Source: Mycetocola tolaasinivorans (GTDB taxonomy: Bacteria; Actinomycetota; Actinomycetes; Actinomycetales; Microbacteriaceae). From it: a stretch of 64,000 bases of DNA. A program made the translations under genes and the position numbers. The notes below the pieces were generated by a model. The model was not told the DNA's origin. It saw nothing but the letters and a program-made list of their open reading frames with translations, and did not search any database. Location: assembly GCF_003667565.1 (NCBI RefSeq), contig NZ_RCUX01000003.1, forward strand, positions 248,001-312,000, in the 5' to 3' direction. Each line of letters opens with the position of its first letter. The first letter of the stretch is position 1. Below are positions 42,214 to 51,149 of this stretch, piece after piece.

Positions 42214-42465
42214 TGTGTGGTCTCCTCTCGCGTGCTTGCCATTTATACCGGTCTAGCCTGAAAAAACTATGAACGTCGATCGGTTCCCCACACCTTACTC
42301 GTACTCGGTGTCCAGCAACAGCGTCGTGGCCGAAATAATGTGCCCGGTCCGAGGCAATTTTCGCGCAAGCCTGAGAACACGCAGGGTATGACGCCGTCGA
42401 GGCGATGGGATTGGCGGGGCCGGGGTCACTCGCGGCGCAAAATGCCGACCTCGAAACCGGGCCGG
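42214..42465. other. 252-base gap between glycerophosphodiesterase and rbpA
   Basis: The right-hand start of the gap (42214-42260) holds the rbpA ribosome site and -10 box. From 42260 to 42465 I see no convincing gene, repeat or hairpin terminator. Confidence 0.6.
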
Positions 42466-43248
42466 CTAGTACTCGGAGCGCGGTTCGCGGGCCAGCGGGC
42501 CGGTCAAATCGGTGCGGTCGGTGACCACGCCGTCAACCCCCAACGCCATGACCGTGCGCATCTCGGCAACGGAATTCACGGGCCACACGTGGGCCTCAAT
42601 ACCGCGCGCATGTAGCTTTGTGAGGAGCCGCGGAGTAACCAGGTGCAGGGGCCCGACCCGATAGGGCATCTGGACCGCCTGGGCGGACGCGATCGCGCGA
42701 TCGAATGCGCCGGTAAGGCCGAGGGCGTGGGCGGCCAGGAGGCGCAGCACCCTCGGAAGGCTGAGCGAGGAGGCGATGGGGGAGAGCGCGTCCACGGCCG
42801 CGCGCCGGCGGGACTCCCCAAACGAGGTCAGCAGAATACGCGTGCGTGCATCCATGTTGCGGATCATCCGCACGGCGGGTTCCACGACGTCGGCGGATTT
42901 CAGGTCCAGGTTGAACGGCACCTCGGGAAACTCCGTGAGGGCCTCCTCCAGCGTCAGGATGCGGTGCACGGGGCCCTCGGCGGGGTCGCGCAACTGGGCA
43001 AGGGTCAGCGCCGAGACTCGGCCTCGTCGACCGTCTCGGGCGCGCCTGAAGGTGGCATCGTGGTGAAGAATGGCAACGCCGTCGGCCGTGGCGCGCAGGT
43101 CCGACTCGATGTGGGTCGCGCCCGCCCTGAGCGCGGCGGCGAAGGCTTCGGCGGTGTTTTCGGCCACGCCAGAAGCGACGGCCAGGCCGCGGTGCGCAAG
43201 CACCCGCGGTCTGGCCGTCGCGAAGTAGGCGGGGGAGGGTTTACTCAC
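42466..43248 (-). CDS. glycerophosphodiester phosphodiesterase
   Basis: A 260-residue GDPD-family barrel enzyme that hydrolyses glycerophosphodiesters to glycerol 3-phosphate and an alcohol. LAHRGLAVASGVAENTAEAFAAALRAGATHIESDLRATADGVAILHHDATF carries the catalytic His pair and Glu/Asp metal ligands; FNLDLK and HVWPVNSVAEM follow. No signal peptide, so cytosolic. GTG 43248 overlaps the SPFH gene stop by eight bases, making a coupled pair. Confidence 0.93.
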   Translation of the reverse strand: MSKPSPAYFATARPRVLAHRGLAVASGVAENTAEAFAAALRAGATHIESDLRATADGVAILHHDATFRRARDGRRGRVSALTLAQLRDPAEGPVHRILTLEEALTEFPEVPFNLDLKSADVVEPAVRMIRNMDARTRILLTSFGESRRRAAVDALSPIASSLSLPRVLRLLAAHALGLTGAFDRAIASAQAVQMPYRVGPLHLVTPRLLTKLHARGIEAHVWPVNSVAEMRTVMALGVDGVVTDRTDLTGPLAREPRSEY

Positions 43249-44266
43249 CCGACTTGTCAGCCTCGTTCTTCGTGTAGCCGAGTGCCGCGGCGATTGCGGC
43301 CACGTCTACTCCGGCGGCCTGGGCCGCAGCGGGCTGAGCACCGGGCGCACTCGGCGCATCCGGCTCGGGGTTGCTCTTCGGGGTGAAGGCACCGCCGATG
43401 CCCTTGAGGGCCTCGGTGAGCTCGGAGGGCACGATCCACAACTTGTTTGCCGAGCCGTCTGCCAGCTTCGGCAGGGTCTGCAGGTACTGGTAGGCGAGCA
43501 GCTTGTTGTCCGGGTTACCGGCGTGGATCGAGGCGAACACGGTCTGGATCGCCTCGGCCTCACCGTTTGCACGGAGCACGGCGGCCTGCGCCTCACCCTC
43601 GGCGCGCAGGATCTCGGACTGACGCAGACCCTCGGCCTCGAGGATCGCCGACTGCTTGGTGCCCTCGGCGGTCAGAATCGCGGCACGCTTGTCCCGCTCG
43701 GCACGCATCTGCTTCTCCATGGAGTCCTGGATCGACAGGGGCGGGTCAATGGCCTTGAGCTCCACGCGTCCCACGCGGATGCCCCACTTGCCGGTGGCCT
43801 CGTCGAGGACGATGCGCAGCTGGCCGTTGATGTTGTCGCGGCTGGTCAGGGCCTCCTCGAGGTTCAGACCACCCACAACGTTACGCAGGGTCGTGGTGGT
43901 GAGCTGCTCGACCGCGCCCAGGTAGTTGGCGATCTCATAGGTCGCAGCGCGGGCGTCGGTCACCTGGAAGTACACCACGGTGTCGATCGAGACAACCAGG
44001 TTGTCCTCGGTGATGACGGGCTGCGGCGGGAAGGAGACGACCTGCTCGCGCATGTCGATCAGCGGGCGCAGGCGGTCGATGAAGGGGACCAGGATGTTGA
44101 GGCCCGGCTCCAGGGTCTTGTGGTAGCGGCCGAGGCGTTCGACCACGCCCGAGCTTGCCTGCGGGATAATCCGCACGGCGCGGGCGATCACCACCAGGAC
44201 AAAGATCACCAGAGCGATCAGGGCGATGATGCCGACTATGGCACCGATTGATACGTCGTCGTTCAC
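43241..44266 (-). CDS. SPFH/Band 7 (stomatin-like) membrane protein
   Basis: A 341-residue stomatin-like protein. GTG 44266, preceded by AGAGGAAC, starts the N-terminal membrane segment IGAIVGIIALIALVIFVLVVIA; longer in-frame codons run into the neighbouring gene. The SPFH domain follows (GVVERLGRYHKTLEPGLNILVPFIDRLRP to GRVELKAIDPP), then a coiled-coil of AEGxxQ/AEGEAQ repeats and a Pro/Ala tail. These proteins form membrane rings that act with NfeD partners, and an NfeD-like gene lies just upstream. Confidence 0.93.
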   Translation of the reverse strand: MNDDVSIGAIVGIIALIALVIFVLVVIARAVRIIPQASSGVVERLGRYHKTLEPGLNILVPFIDRLRPLIDMREQVVSFPPQPVITEDNLVVSIDTVVYFQVTDARAATYEIANYLGAVEQLTTTTLRNVVGGLNLEEALTSRDNINGQLRIVLDEATGKWGIRVGRVELKAIDPPLSIQDSMEKQMRAERDKRAAILTAEGTKQSAILEAEGLRQSEILRAEGEAQAAVLRANGEAEAIQTVFASIHAGNPDNKLLAYQYLQTLPKLADGSANKLWIVPSELTEALKGIGGAFTPKSNPEPDAPSAPGAQPAAAQAAGVDVAAIAAALGYTKNEADKSGE

Positions 44267-44310
44267 GATGTTCCTCTTGTTCTCTTCGGATACGCCAGGG
44301 TGGCGTATCC

Positions 44311-44781
44311 CTAAGCGGGGGGAGTCGCGTCTGGGCGCACGAGGGCGGTGGCGCCCTCGATCAGCGCCACGGTAACGGAGGTGCCCGGCTCCAGGGCGGT
44401 GCCCGGGCCATCGGCGACCGTGCGAGCGGTCCACGTTTCTCCGTTGGCGAGTTTCACCAGACCGGTGCCGGCACTGACCGTTTCCAGAACCACGCCACCG
44501 AGGCCAAGAACGGCCTCGAGGTTGGTCTTGGTGGGGTCTGCACCGCGCTGCAGGGCGCGCAGCAGGGGAGGGCGCACCAGCAAAATGAGCAGCATGCCAG
44601 CGAGGCCGGCGATGATGATCTGACCCCACCACTCAACCTGCAGAATGCCGCTGAGCAAGCCGACAAAGCTACCGATCGCGAGCATCAGGAAGGTGAACTC
44701 GAGGGTCAGCATCTCAATGATGATAAAAATCAGGATCAGCGCAAGCCAGGCGATCCAGATGTACGGGGTGATCATCTCCAT
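44311..44781 (-). CDS. NfeD-like membrane protein
   Basis: A 156-residue NfeD family member. Two or three membrane segments (YIWIAWLALILIFIIIEML, FLMLAIGSFVGLLSGIL, IIIAGLAGMLLILLV) precede a soluble OB-fold domain with GLGGVVLETVSAGTGLVKLANGETWTAR. It is 44 bases upstream of the SPFH gene and likely its partner in one complex. ATG 44781 is chosen to start at the membrane segment; an upstream in-frame start would add 15 basic residues. Confidence 0.87.
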   Translation of the reverse strand: MEMITPYIWIAWLALILIFIIIEMLTLEFTFLMLAIGSFVGLLSGILQVEWWGQIIIAGLAGMLLILLVRPPLLRALQRGADPTKTNLEAVLGLGGVVLETVSAGTGLVKLANGETWTARTVADGPGTALEPGTSVTVALIEGATALVRPDATPPA

Positions 44782-44983
44782 GGTCGTCCAATACCTTTCG
44801 GGGTGTGGGCGAAAACTCTTGCTCACAACCTACCAGTTCACGGGCCGGGAACCGTGAATTAGTGCGGCAGTTGGCCGCTATTTGCGCGTGTGTACGCCCT
44901 GGGGGAGATGTCGTCTTTGCTAGAGTCGACTCCGGGCCCGTTGGCCCCTTCCGTTTTTCGCACCCCTCAAGGAGCAACGCACA

Positions 44984-45751
44984 GTGTCTGAAATCCTCGC
45001 CCCGGGCAGCCTCGCCGGCAAAAACGTCCTCGTCACCGGTTCCTCTCGCGGGGTCGGCGCGGACACGGTTCGCTACTTTGCCGAGGCCGGTGCACGCGTG
45101 GTGATTAACTTCCGTAACAAGGAGGCTCGTGCGGTCAAGCTCGCCGAGCAGATCCGCGCGGCCGGTGGCACCGCCATCACCGTGGGTGCCGACCTCACCG
45201 ATCCCGCATCGGTCGCCGGCATGATGGACACCATCCGCGCCGAGTACGGCTCGCTGGACATCCTGGTGCTGAACGCCTCGGGTGGTATGGAGTCCGGTAT
45301 GGCCGAGAACTACGCCCTGCTGCTCAACCGCGACGCCCAGCTCAACGTGCTGGAGAGCGCCAAGTCGCTGCTCGGCGAGGGTTCGCGCGTCGTCTTCGTG
45401 ACCAGCCACCAGGCACACTTCATCCGCCAGACCCCGACCATGCCCGAGTATGAGCCCGTCGCGCTGTCCAAGCGCGCCGGCGAGGATGCCCTGCGCGAGC
45501 AGATCCCCGCCCTGGCCGAGGCCGGTATCGGCTTCGTCGTGGTGTCCGGCGACATGATCGAGGGCACCATCACCGCGACCCTGCTTGACCGCCTGAACCC
45601 GGGTGCCATCGCCGAGCGTCGCGAGCAGGCCGGCAAGCTCTACAACGTGGCCGAGTTCGCCGCCGAGGTGGCCCTGGCCGCCGTCGAGCCCGTACCCGCC
45701 GACAACACCCGCCTCGTGGGCGACACCGGCAGCTTCGGCTCGGGCGAGTAG
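44984..45751 (+). CDS. short-chain dehydrogenase/reductase lacking the usual catalytic Tyr
   Basis: A 255-residue SDR. VLVTGSSRGVGADTVRYFAEAGARVV is the NAD(P) site and LVLNASGG and VVFVTSHQAHF are conserved strands. The normal YxxxK pair is absent: the Lys lies in EYEPVALSKRAGEDAL, with Val four residues before it and the only nearby Tyr seven before. Either the fold is used differently or it is a binding protein. GTG 44984 follows CAAGGAG. It stands alone with a terminator. Confidence 0.85.
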   Translation: MSEILAPGSLAGKNVLVTGSSRGVGADTVRYFAEAGARVVINFRNKEARAVKLAEQIRAAGGTAITVGADLTDPASVAGMMDTIRAEYGSLDILVLNASGGMESGMAENYALLLNRDAQLNVLESAKSLLGEGSRVVFVTSHQAHFIRQTPTMPEYEPVALSKRAGEDALREQIPALAEAGIGFVVVSGDMIEGTITATLLDRLNPGAIAERREQAGKLYNVAEFAAEVALAAVEPVPADNTRLVGDTGSFGSGE

Positions 45752-45771
45752 CCAGCCCGCATAAACGCAAT

Positions 45772-45806
45772 AAAAATCCCGCATTCATAGTGAATGCGGG
45801 ATTTTT
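45772..45806. terminator. bidirectional intrinsic terminator
   Basis: A perfect 16-base stem AAAAATCCCGCATTCA (45772-45787) and complement (45791-45806) with a TAG loop has A and T runs at both ends, serving the SDR gene and the convergent HdeD-like gene. Confidence 0.95.
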
Positions 45807-45824
45807 GTGCATTTTGGGGGAGTG

Positions 45825-46385
45825 CTAGCGATGGCGACCAAAGAGGAACGCCTGGACGATCTGCACGATGCCGCCGATAATAATGAACACCGCGGCGAAG
45901 ACCAGCAGGAATGCGGCCGTGGTGAGTGGGATGAACAGCACCACGATGCCGGCCACGATGCTCAGGACGCCATAGAGGATGCCGAACCACTTGGAGCGAT
46001 CGTTGCTGCGCACGGTGAGTGCGGCAATGCCCTCAATAATCCAGGCAATTCCGATGACGGCGGCGAGCACGGAGGCACCGAACACCGGATTTCCCAGCGT
46101 GTAGATACCGCTGGCGACGAGGAGCAGACCGAGGATCCCACCGGAAATGCGATATGCGGTGTCCGAGTTGGTGGCCATGGCCGAGGCAGCCAGGCGGACA
46201 ATCCCGGCCACGATGAAGTACAGGCCAAAAAGCCATCCGACGGCAATCAGCGCGGCACCGGGCTGTGCGAGAATCAGGATTCCGACCAGGACGCCGATAA
46301 TTCCGGTGACGCCGAGCCCAACACGAATTCCATTCACCGCGCGTTCGGGCAGTGCGCGGGTGTCGATGACGAGTCTGTCGGTCAT
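45825..46385 (-). CDS. HdeD family (DUF308) membrane protein
   Basis: A 186-residue protein with six hydrophobic helices in two DUF308 repeats (VGLGVTGIIGVLVGILILAQP, GWLFGLYFIVAGIVRLA; later GGILGLLLVASGIYTLG and so on). In enterobacteria HdeD is linked to acid resistance; here the role is unknown. GAGAGGATC precedes ATG 46385. It is monocistronic. Confidence 0.9.
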   Translation of the reverse strand: MTDRLVIDTRALPERAVNGIRVGLGVTGIIGVLVGILILAQPGAALIAVGWLFGLYFIVAGIVRLAASAMATNSDTAYRISGGILGLLLVASGIYTLGNPVFGASVLAAVIGIAWIIEGIAALTVRSNDRSKWFGILYGVLSIVAGIVVLFIPLTTAAFLLVFAAVFIIIGGIVQIVQAFLFGRHR

Positions 46386-46615
46386 GATCGGATCCTCTCG
46401 GTTACATGCGGCGGTGTATGTACGCTTTCATTCTCCCGCAATCGGAGTTGGTGTGGCGTGATTCCGCGGAATCGAGGCGATTTCGAGATACTGTATAAAA
46501 CAACCGATAATGTGCATTATGTCAAGTAATGGGTATTTGATGTGCGAAAGTTGCACATACGTCGATCACGGACAGCTCCCCCTGCCGGGCAGCTGGGTCA
46601 GCTGGGTCGGCTGAC
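46386..46615. other. AT-rich gap downstream of the MerR gene
   Basis: The stretch from about 46480 to 46560 is clearly more AT-rich than its surroundings. It contains the promoter area of the HdeD-like gene and a 6-base inverted repeat ATGTGC/GCACAT (46540-46558). I see no gene. Confidence 0.5.
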
Positions 46616-47443
46616 TCACGCTCCGGTGTGAAAGATGGGCCAGCCAATCTCGGTGCGCCACCGGTTCTCGTCGGCGGTCTCGTGTGCGCCGACGAGGTAG
46701 TACTCGCGGATGGGACCGTCGACCCCGATCGCGTGATCACCGATGTACGCGCCGAGTTCGCCGTAGATGTGATCGATCTCGCCGGTGTGCGGGCCGCGGT
46801 GCTCAGCTACGGCGAGGTCTGTCTCCGGCACCATAAGGGGCACGACTCGTCCGGTCGGTCTCAGTTCGCCATCGCAGGGCACAAACACGATGGCCTCGCC
46901 GCGGCCGTGGGTGAACAGGTCGGTGGAGTAGATCGCGCCTCCAGGCCCGGCGGGCGGGATATTCTGGACGGCGAGCAGGGCGTGCAGCTCGCCGAGGGCA
47001 CCCTGATACCAGCCCGTCACATCCACGACATCGATCACTGCGCTGATCGCGGCGGCCGGCGTGGCAGGCTGACGCCGATGTCCAATGCTCACCGGCTGAT
47101 TGCCGCGGGCTGGTTCGATCAGGTCCCGCAGCGACGCCACCGCGTCCTGTGTGCGGGCGAGCTCCGCCTCCAGGTGTGCGAGGTGGTCTGTGATGAGTCG
47201 GTTCCGGGTGGTCAGATCGCTTGTCGTGATCAGGCGGTGGATCTCTTCCAGCGGCATGTCGAGCATGCGGAGTCGGCGGATGACCTGGGCGGTCGGAATC
47301 TGGTCGGTGTCATATCGCCGGTGGGCGGTGTCCGGGTCCACATGGGCGGGGACGAGGAGCCCGATCCGGTGGTAATGGCGCAGCGTCTTAATATTCAGGT
47401 GCGTTGCGCGGGAGAAGTCCCCGATCGCCAAGGAAGCCGTCAT
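46616..47443 (-). CDS. MerR family regulator with GyrI-like effector domain
   Basis: A 275-residue MerR protein. The winged helix AIGDFSRATHLNIKTLRHYHRIGLL and RRYDTDQ region cover residues 5-75, a coiled-coil dimer helix follows (HLAHLEAELARTQDAVASLRDL), and the C-terminal half (GGAIYSTDLFTHGRGEAIVFV, YGELGAYIGDHAIGVDGPIREYYLVG) is a GyrI/BmrR-like small-molecule domain. It is divergent from a SnoaL-like gene and an esterase, with a CTCCCC-CAA-GGGGAG palindrome between, so it likely controls them and itself. Confidence 0.9.
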   Translation of the reverse strand: MTASLAIGDFSRATHLNIKTLRHYHRIGLLVPAHVDPDTAHRRYDTDQIPTAQVIRRLRMLDMPLEEIHRLITTSDLTTRNRLITDHLAHLEAELARTQDAVASLRDLIEPARGNQPVSIGHRRQPATPAAAISAVIDVVDVTGWYQGALGELHALLAVQNIPPAGPGGAIYSTDLFTHGRGEAIVFVPCDGELRPTGRVVPLMVPETDLAVAEHRGPHTGEIDHIYGELGAYIGDHAIGVDGPIREYYLVGAHETADENRWRTEIGWPIFHTGA

Positions 47444-47459
47444 ACCTCGAGTATGTCAC

Positions 47460-47474
47460 CTCCCCCAAGGGGAG
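47460..47474. promoter_or_regulatory. MerR-type operator
   Basis: CTCCCC (47460-47465), CAA, GGGGAG (47469-47474) is a perfect inverted repeat 16 bases before the MerR start codon, with CATACT on the reverse strand nearby as a possible -10 box. Confidence 0.65.
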
Positions 47475-47573
47475 ATACCAGCAGAAAAATGCCTCTTGCA
47501 TCTCCCCTGATGGCACACCCGAGACTCGTTTCAGAGGCGGTCACTCGGACTGCCGAATGGAAGGAACAACACC

Positions 47574-48005
47574 ATGACCACGACAGAGCGCGCAAGTGCG
47601 CAGCAGGACAAAGACGCCTTGATCGGCATCGTCGACGAGATGGCCACGTCGATGAGCGGGGCGCAGAGCACCCGACACTGGGCGTCCGACGCACTGTGGT
47701 TCGATATCGTCCCGTTCGCCTCCCGCGGCATCGCACCGGCACAGAAGCTGTTCGATGACACGTTCGCGACATTCGAATCCTGCACGGTCGACATCCTCGA
47801 GCTGGATGCCTCGATCAACGGCGATATGGGCATCGTGTGCACCGTGCAACGCACCGCCCTCGCGCTCAAGGACGGCTCCAGTCGGCAGGTCATCTCCCGC
47901 CAAACCGACTGCTTCGAGCGTCGGGACAGCGGGTGGGTGCTCATCCATCAGCACGCCTCGGTGCCCGCGGGCGGAGCGTGGGATGGCATCATCACCACCG
48001 CCTGA
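47574..48005 (+). CDS. SnoaL-like (NTF2 fold) protein
   Basis: A 143-residue cone-shaped NTF2-like protein of the DUF4440/SnoaL_3 kind: a helix pair, ALWFDIVPFASRGIAPAQKLFDDTF, an acidic strand with CTVDILELDASINGDMGIVCTVQRTAL, then SRQTDCFERRDSGWVLIHQHASVP. Activity cannot be assigned. GGAAGGAAC precedes ATG 47574. It is co-oriented with the esterase gene 37 bases downstream and divergent from MerR. Confidence 0.85.
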   Translation: MTTTERASAQQDKDALIGIVDEMATSMSGAQSTRHWASDALWFDIVPFASRGIAPAQKLFDDTFATFESCTVDILELDASINGDMGIVCTVQRTALALKDGSSRQVISRQTDCFERRDSGWVLIHQHASVPAGGAWDGIITTA

Positions 48006-48041
48006 GACCGAACAACGCCCCAGACATCGAAAGATCCGATC

Positions 48042-48995
48042 ATGAAATATGAAATTGACCCCGAGCTTGCACCCGCACTGGCCGAACTAAAGCGGGGATC
48101 TGCGGATGCCCCACGCCCCGTGCGCGGAGACTGGCAGGCCGTCCGCGCTTCGGCAAACGCCGGTCAGGCATACATGGCCACCCTCTCCCCCATCGTCACC
48201 GACGTGACCACCACCGACTTCGCCACCGAGACGTTCGACGGTGAGACCACGCTGCTGCTGCGCTGGTACGCCAAGACCGGAAAAACCCCGGGGCCTGCCG
48301 TCGTGTACGTACACGGTGGAGGGATGCTCGGGGGCAGCGTCGACCTGTACGACGAAGTCGTCGCGTGGTACGTCGCCCACAGCGGCATCCCGTTCCTGTC
48401 CGTCGATCTCCGTCTCGCCCCCGAGGCACCGACCAGTACGGCGATGGCCGAAGACGTCTACAGTGCGCTGATCTGGCTCCGCGAACACGCGCCCTACCTC
48501 GGCGTGAACCCCGGCCGGATCGCGCTCATGGGCGATAGCGGAGGGGGTGGCCCCACCGCGGGTGCCGCAATCCTCGCCCGCGACCGGAACATACCGATCG
48601 CGAAGCAAATCCTGATTTACCCAATGCTTGACGACCGTAACACCACCCCCGGCGTCATCCCGGACGATCTCCTCACCTGGGGGTACGACAACAACTACAC
48701 CGGCTGGGCAACGCTCCTCGGCAACGAGATCAGCACCGAAGACGTGTCACCAATAGCCGCACCGGCACGCCTCACCGACTTCGCCGGCCTCGCCCCCGCC
48801 TACATCGAGGTCGGCGACCTCGACATCTTCCGCGACGAAGACATCTCCTACGCGGCCCGGCTGGCCCGGCACGGCGTACCGATCGAACTCCACGTCCACC
48901 CCGGAGCACCACACGGCTTCGAACGCTTCGTCCCCGACTCCGACATCGCCCGCCGAGCCATGGCAGATCGGGTCCGCGCCATCACGAATATCTAA
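48042..48995 (+). CDS. HSL-family alpha/beta hydrolase (esterase)
   Basis: A 317-residue esterase of the hormone-sensitive lipase group. VVYVHGGGMLGG is the oxyanion HGGG motif, LMGDSGGGGPTAGAA the nucleophile elbow, GDLDIFRDED the acid and HPGAPHGFE the His. There is no signal peptide. It lies in the MerR-controlled pair with the SnoaL-like gene. Substrates are probably short-chain esters (inference). Confidence 0.92.
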   Translation: MKYEIDPELAPALAELKRGSADAPRPVRGDWQAVRASANAGQAYMATLSPIVTDVTTTDFATETFDGETTLLLRWYAKTGKTPGPAVVYVHGGGMLGGSVDLYDEVVAWYVAHSGIPFLSVDLRLAPEAPTSTAMAEDVYSALIWLREHAPYLGVNPGRIALMGDSGGGGPTAGAAILARDRNIPIAKQILIYPMLDDRNTTPGVIPDDLLTWGYDNNYTGWATLLGNEISTEDVSPIAAPARLTDFAGLAPAYIEVGDLDIFRDEDISYAARLARHGVPIELHVHPGAPHGFERFVPDSDIARRAMADRVRAITNI

Positions 48996-49032
48996 CCCGA
49001 CCACGCCGACAAATTCCTCCGGAACCGGGTCA

Positions 49033-49070
49033 GTAATCATTGGTTCACTATCCAGTGAACCAATGATTAC
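49033..49070. terminator. bidirectional hairpin between convergent genes
   Basis: A perfect 17-base stem (49033-49049 and 49054-49070, loop ATCC) lies between the esterase and the P-type ATPase 3' ends. The stem is AT-rich and no long T run follows. Confidence 0.75.
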
Positions 49071-49098
49071 TTTCACGGCGTGGGTATCCTCTTGCCCC

Positions 49099-51147
49099 TC
49101 AGCGCCGCACGCGTGCGGCACGCAGCCCGTTGAGAATCACAAGCACCTCGGCCACCTCGTGCACGAGCACCACGGCCGCCAACCCCAGCACACCACCCAG
49201 CGCGAGCGGCACGAGCACCACGATGATCGCGAGCGCCAGCAGAATGTTGCCGGTCATGATGCGCACGCTGCGCCTTGCGTGCAGCAGCGCCCGCGGGATC
49301 TGTCGCAGATCGGCGCCAACGAAGGCGACGTCCGCGGATTCGAGCGCCGCCGCCGAACCCGTCTCGCCCATCGCGATCCCCACGTCGGCCGTAGCGAGTG
49401 CCGGTGCATCGTTGATGCCGTCTCCAACCATGGCCGTGACCGCATCGCGACGGAAACCCTCGATCGCGTTCGCCTTGTCCACCGGAAGCTGCTGGAATCG
49501 CACGTCGGTAATCCCGGCCTCGTCGGCCAGGGCGCGCGCCGTGTGCTCGCCGTCGCCGGTGAGGAGCGCGACCTCGATGCCGCTCCCCCGCAGCCGCGCG
49601 ACGGTCTCCGCCGCCTCGGGCCGAAGCTCGTCGCGGATGCCGAGGATACCGGCCACGAGGCCGTCCACCTCGATGACGATCACGCTCATACCCCCGCGTG
49701 CGAGATCGCTCGCCGTGGCCCGGGTCGCTGCATCGGAGAAATCGACTCGCCTCGCCTCCGGCCCCAGGAGCCAGCGGGCGCTGCCGACCCGCACGCTCCT
49801 GCCGTCAACGCGTCCGGCGATACCATGGCCGGGCTCCTCAACCACGTCGGCAACCGTGAGGGTGGGCGCGGCCTTGCGGCTCCGCTCCGCCGCGTCGGCT
49901 GCGGATTCGCGAGATTCCGGCGCACTGAACGAGTGTTCGAACGCGTGTTCGAATGCCTCGATGACGGACCGGGCGAGCGGATGGGTACTGTGCGCCTCGA
50001 GCGCCGCGGCGAGCGGCAGGATCTCCTCCGTGCGGGCGGACTCGATGCGCACAACCTCGGGACGATTTCGCGTCAGGGTGCCGGTCTTGTCAAAAACCAC
50101 GCGCCGCACGACACCGAGTCGCTCGAACGCGGCCCCGGAGGTGACGATCAGTCCGAGCTTGCTGGCAGCACCGATCGCCGAGATTACGGTGACCGGCACG
50201 GCGATCGCGAGGGCGCAGGGCGAGGCCGCCACCAGGACAACGAGCGCGCGCTCGGTCCAGAACAGCGGCTCCCCCACGATGAAACCGAAGACGATCACCA
50301 GCGCGGAGAGAATCAGCACGGCCGGCACCAGTGGGCGGGCGATGCGGTCGGCAATTCGCGCGCGCTCACCCCGGCGCTCCTGGGCGGCGGTGACCAGCTC
50401 GACGATCTCGGTGAGTGAGTTGTGCGTGCCCGCCGCCGTGGCCTCGATTCGAAGTACCGCACCGCCGTTGATCGAACCGGCCGCGATCGTGTCCCCGGGA
50501 GCAACGGCCACCGGGATCGACTCGCCGGTGATTGCAGACACATCAATACCGCCGCTCCCCTGCCGGAGAACGCCGTCCGTCGGGACGCGATCCCCCGGGC
50601 GAACGACAAGCTCGTCACCCACGAGGACTTCCTCGATTGGAACGTCGCGTTCCATTCCATCGCGTAATATCCGTGCCGTACGCGGGAGAAGGTCGAGCAG
50701 TGCACCGAGACCGTGGCGCGCGCGATCCATCGCACGATCCTCAAGCGCTTCGGCGAGGGAAAAGAGGAAGGCGAGTGCGGCGGCCTCCGCGATGTGGCCG
50801 AGCAGCACCGCCCCCACGGCGGCGATCGTCATCAGAAGACCAACCGTCAGGCGGCCACGCGCGAGCCTTCGCAGCGCCCCGGGCACAAACGTGTATGCCC
50901 CCAAGAAGAGGGAGAAACCATGCAGGATGAGTGCGGCCACCTCGGCTCCGAAGAGTGCAAGCGCCCACCCGGAGAGAAGGCAGAGACCCGAAGCGATGGG
51001 TAGCTGAACAGCACTGTCACGCCACCAGGCGACGGGGGCTTCGCGTTCGGCGCGGAACGCCGAACGATCCTGCGCCGACTCGCCTCCCGAGACGTCGAGG
51101 AGCGGCACATCGGTGGAGCGATCTCCGCCGCAGCAGGCATCGGCCAC
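49099..51147 (-). CDS. heavy-metal (Cd/Zn/Pb-type) P1B ATPase
   Basis: A 682-residue metal-exporting P-type ATPase. Motifs are ITGES, the membrane metal site ASPCALAIAVP, the phosphorylated Asp in DKTGTLTRN, the HP motif in HSTHPLA, TGDGEHTARALA and VGDGINDAPALATADVG. There is no N-terminal HMA domain; instead the start is followed by ADACCGG, a possible metal-entry CC pair. GTG 51147 lies two bases after the cmtR stop with GAGGAG within cmtR as ribosome site; longer in-frame codons overlap cmtR. The CmtR-type sensor indicates cadmium or lead export. Confidence 0.92.
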   Translation of the reverse strand: MADACCGGDRSTDVPLLDVSGGESAQDRSAFRAEREAPVAWWRDSAVQLPIASGLCLLSGWALALFGAEVAALILHGFSLFLGAYTFVPGALRRLARGRLTVGLLMTIAAVGAVLLGHIAEAAALAFLFSLAEALEDRAMDRARHGLGALLDLLPRTARILRDGMERDVPIEEVLVGDELVVRPGDRVPTDGVLRQGSGGIDVSAITGESIPVAVAPGDTIAAGSINGGAVLRIEATAAGTHNSLTEIVELVTAAQERRGERARIADRIARPLVPAVLILSALVIVFGFIVGEPLFWTERALVVLVAASPCALAIAVPVTVISAIGAASKLGLIVTSGAAFERLGVVRRVVFDKTGTLTRNRPEVVRIESARTEEILPLAAALEAHSTHPLARSVIEAFEHAFEHSFSAPESRESAADAAERSRKAAPTLTVADVVEEPGHGIAGRVDGRSVRVGSARWLLGPEARRVDFSDAATRATASDLARGGMSVIVIEVDGLVAGILGIRDELRPEAAETVARLRGSGIEVALLTGDGEHTARALADEAGITDVRFQQLPVDKANAIEGFRRDAVTAMVGDGINDAPALATADVGIAMGETGSAAALESADVAFVGADLRQIPRALLHARRSVRIMTGNILLALAIIVVLVPLALGGVLGLAAVVLVHEVAEVLVILNGLRAARVRR

Positions 51148-51149
51148 CG

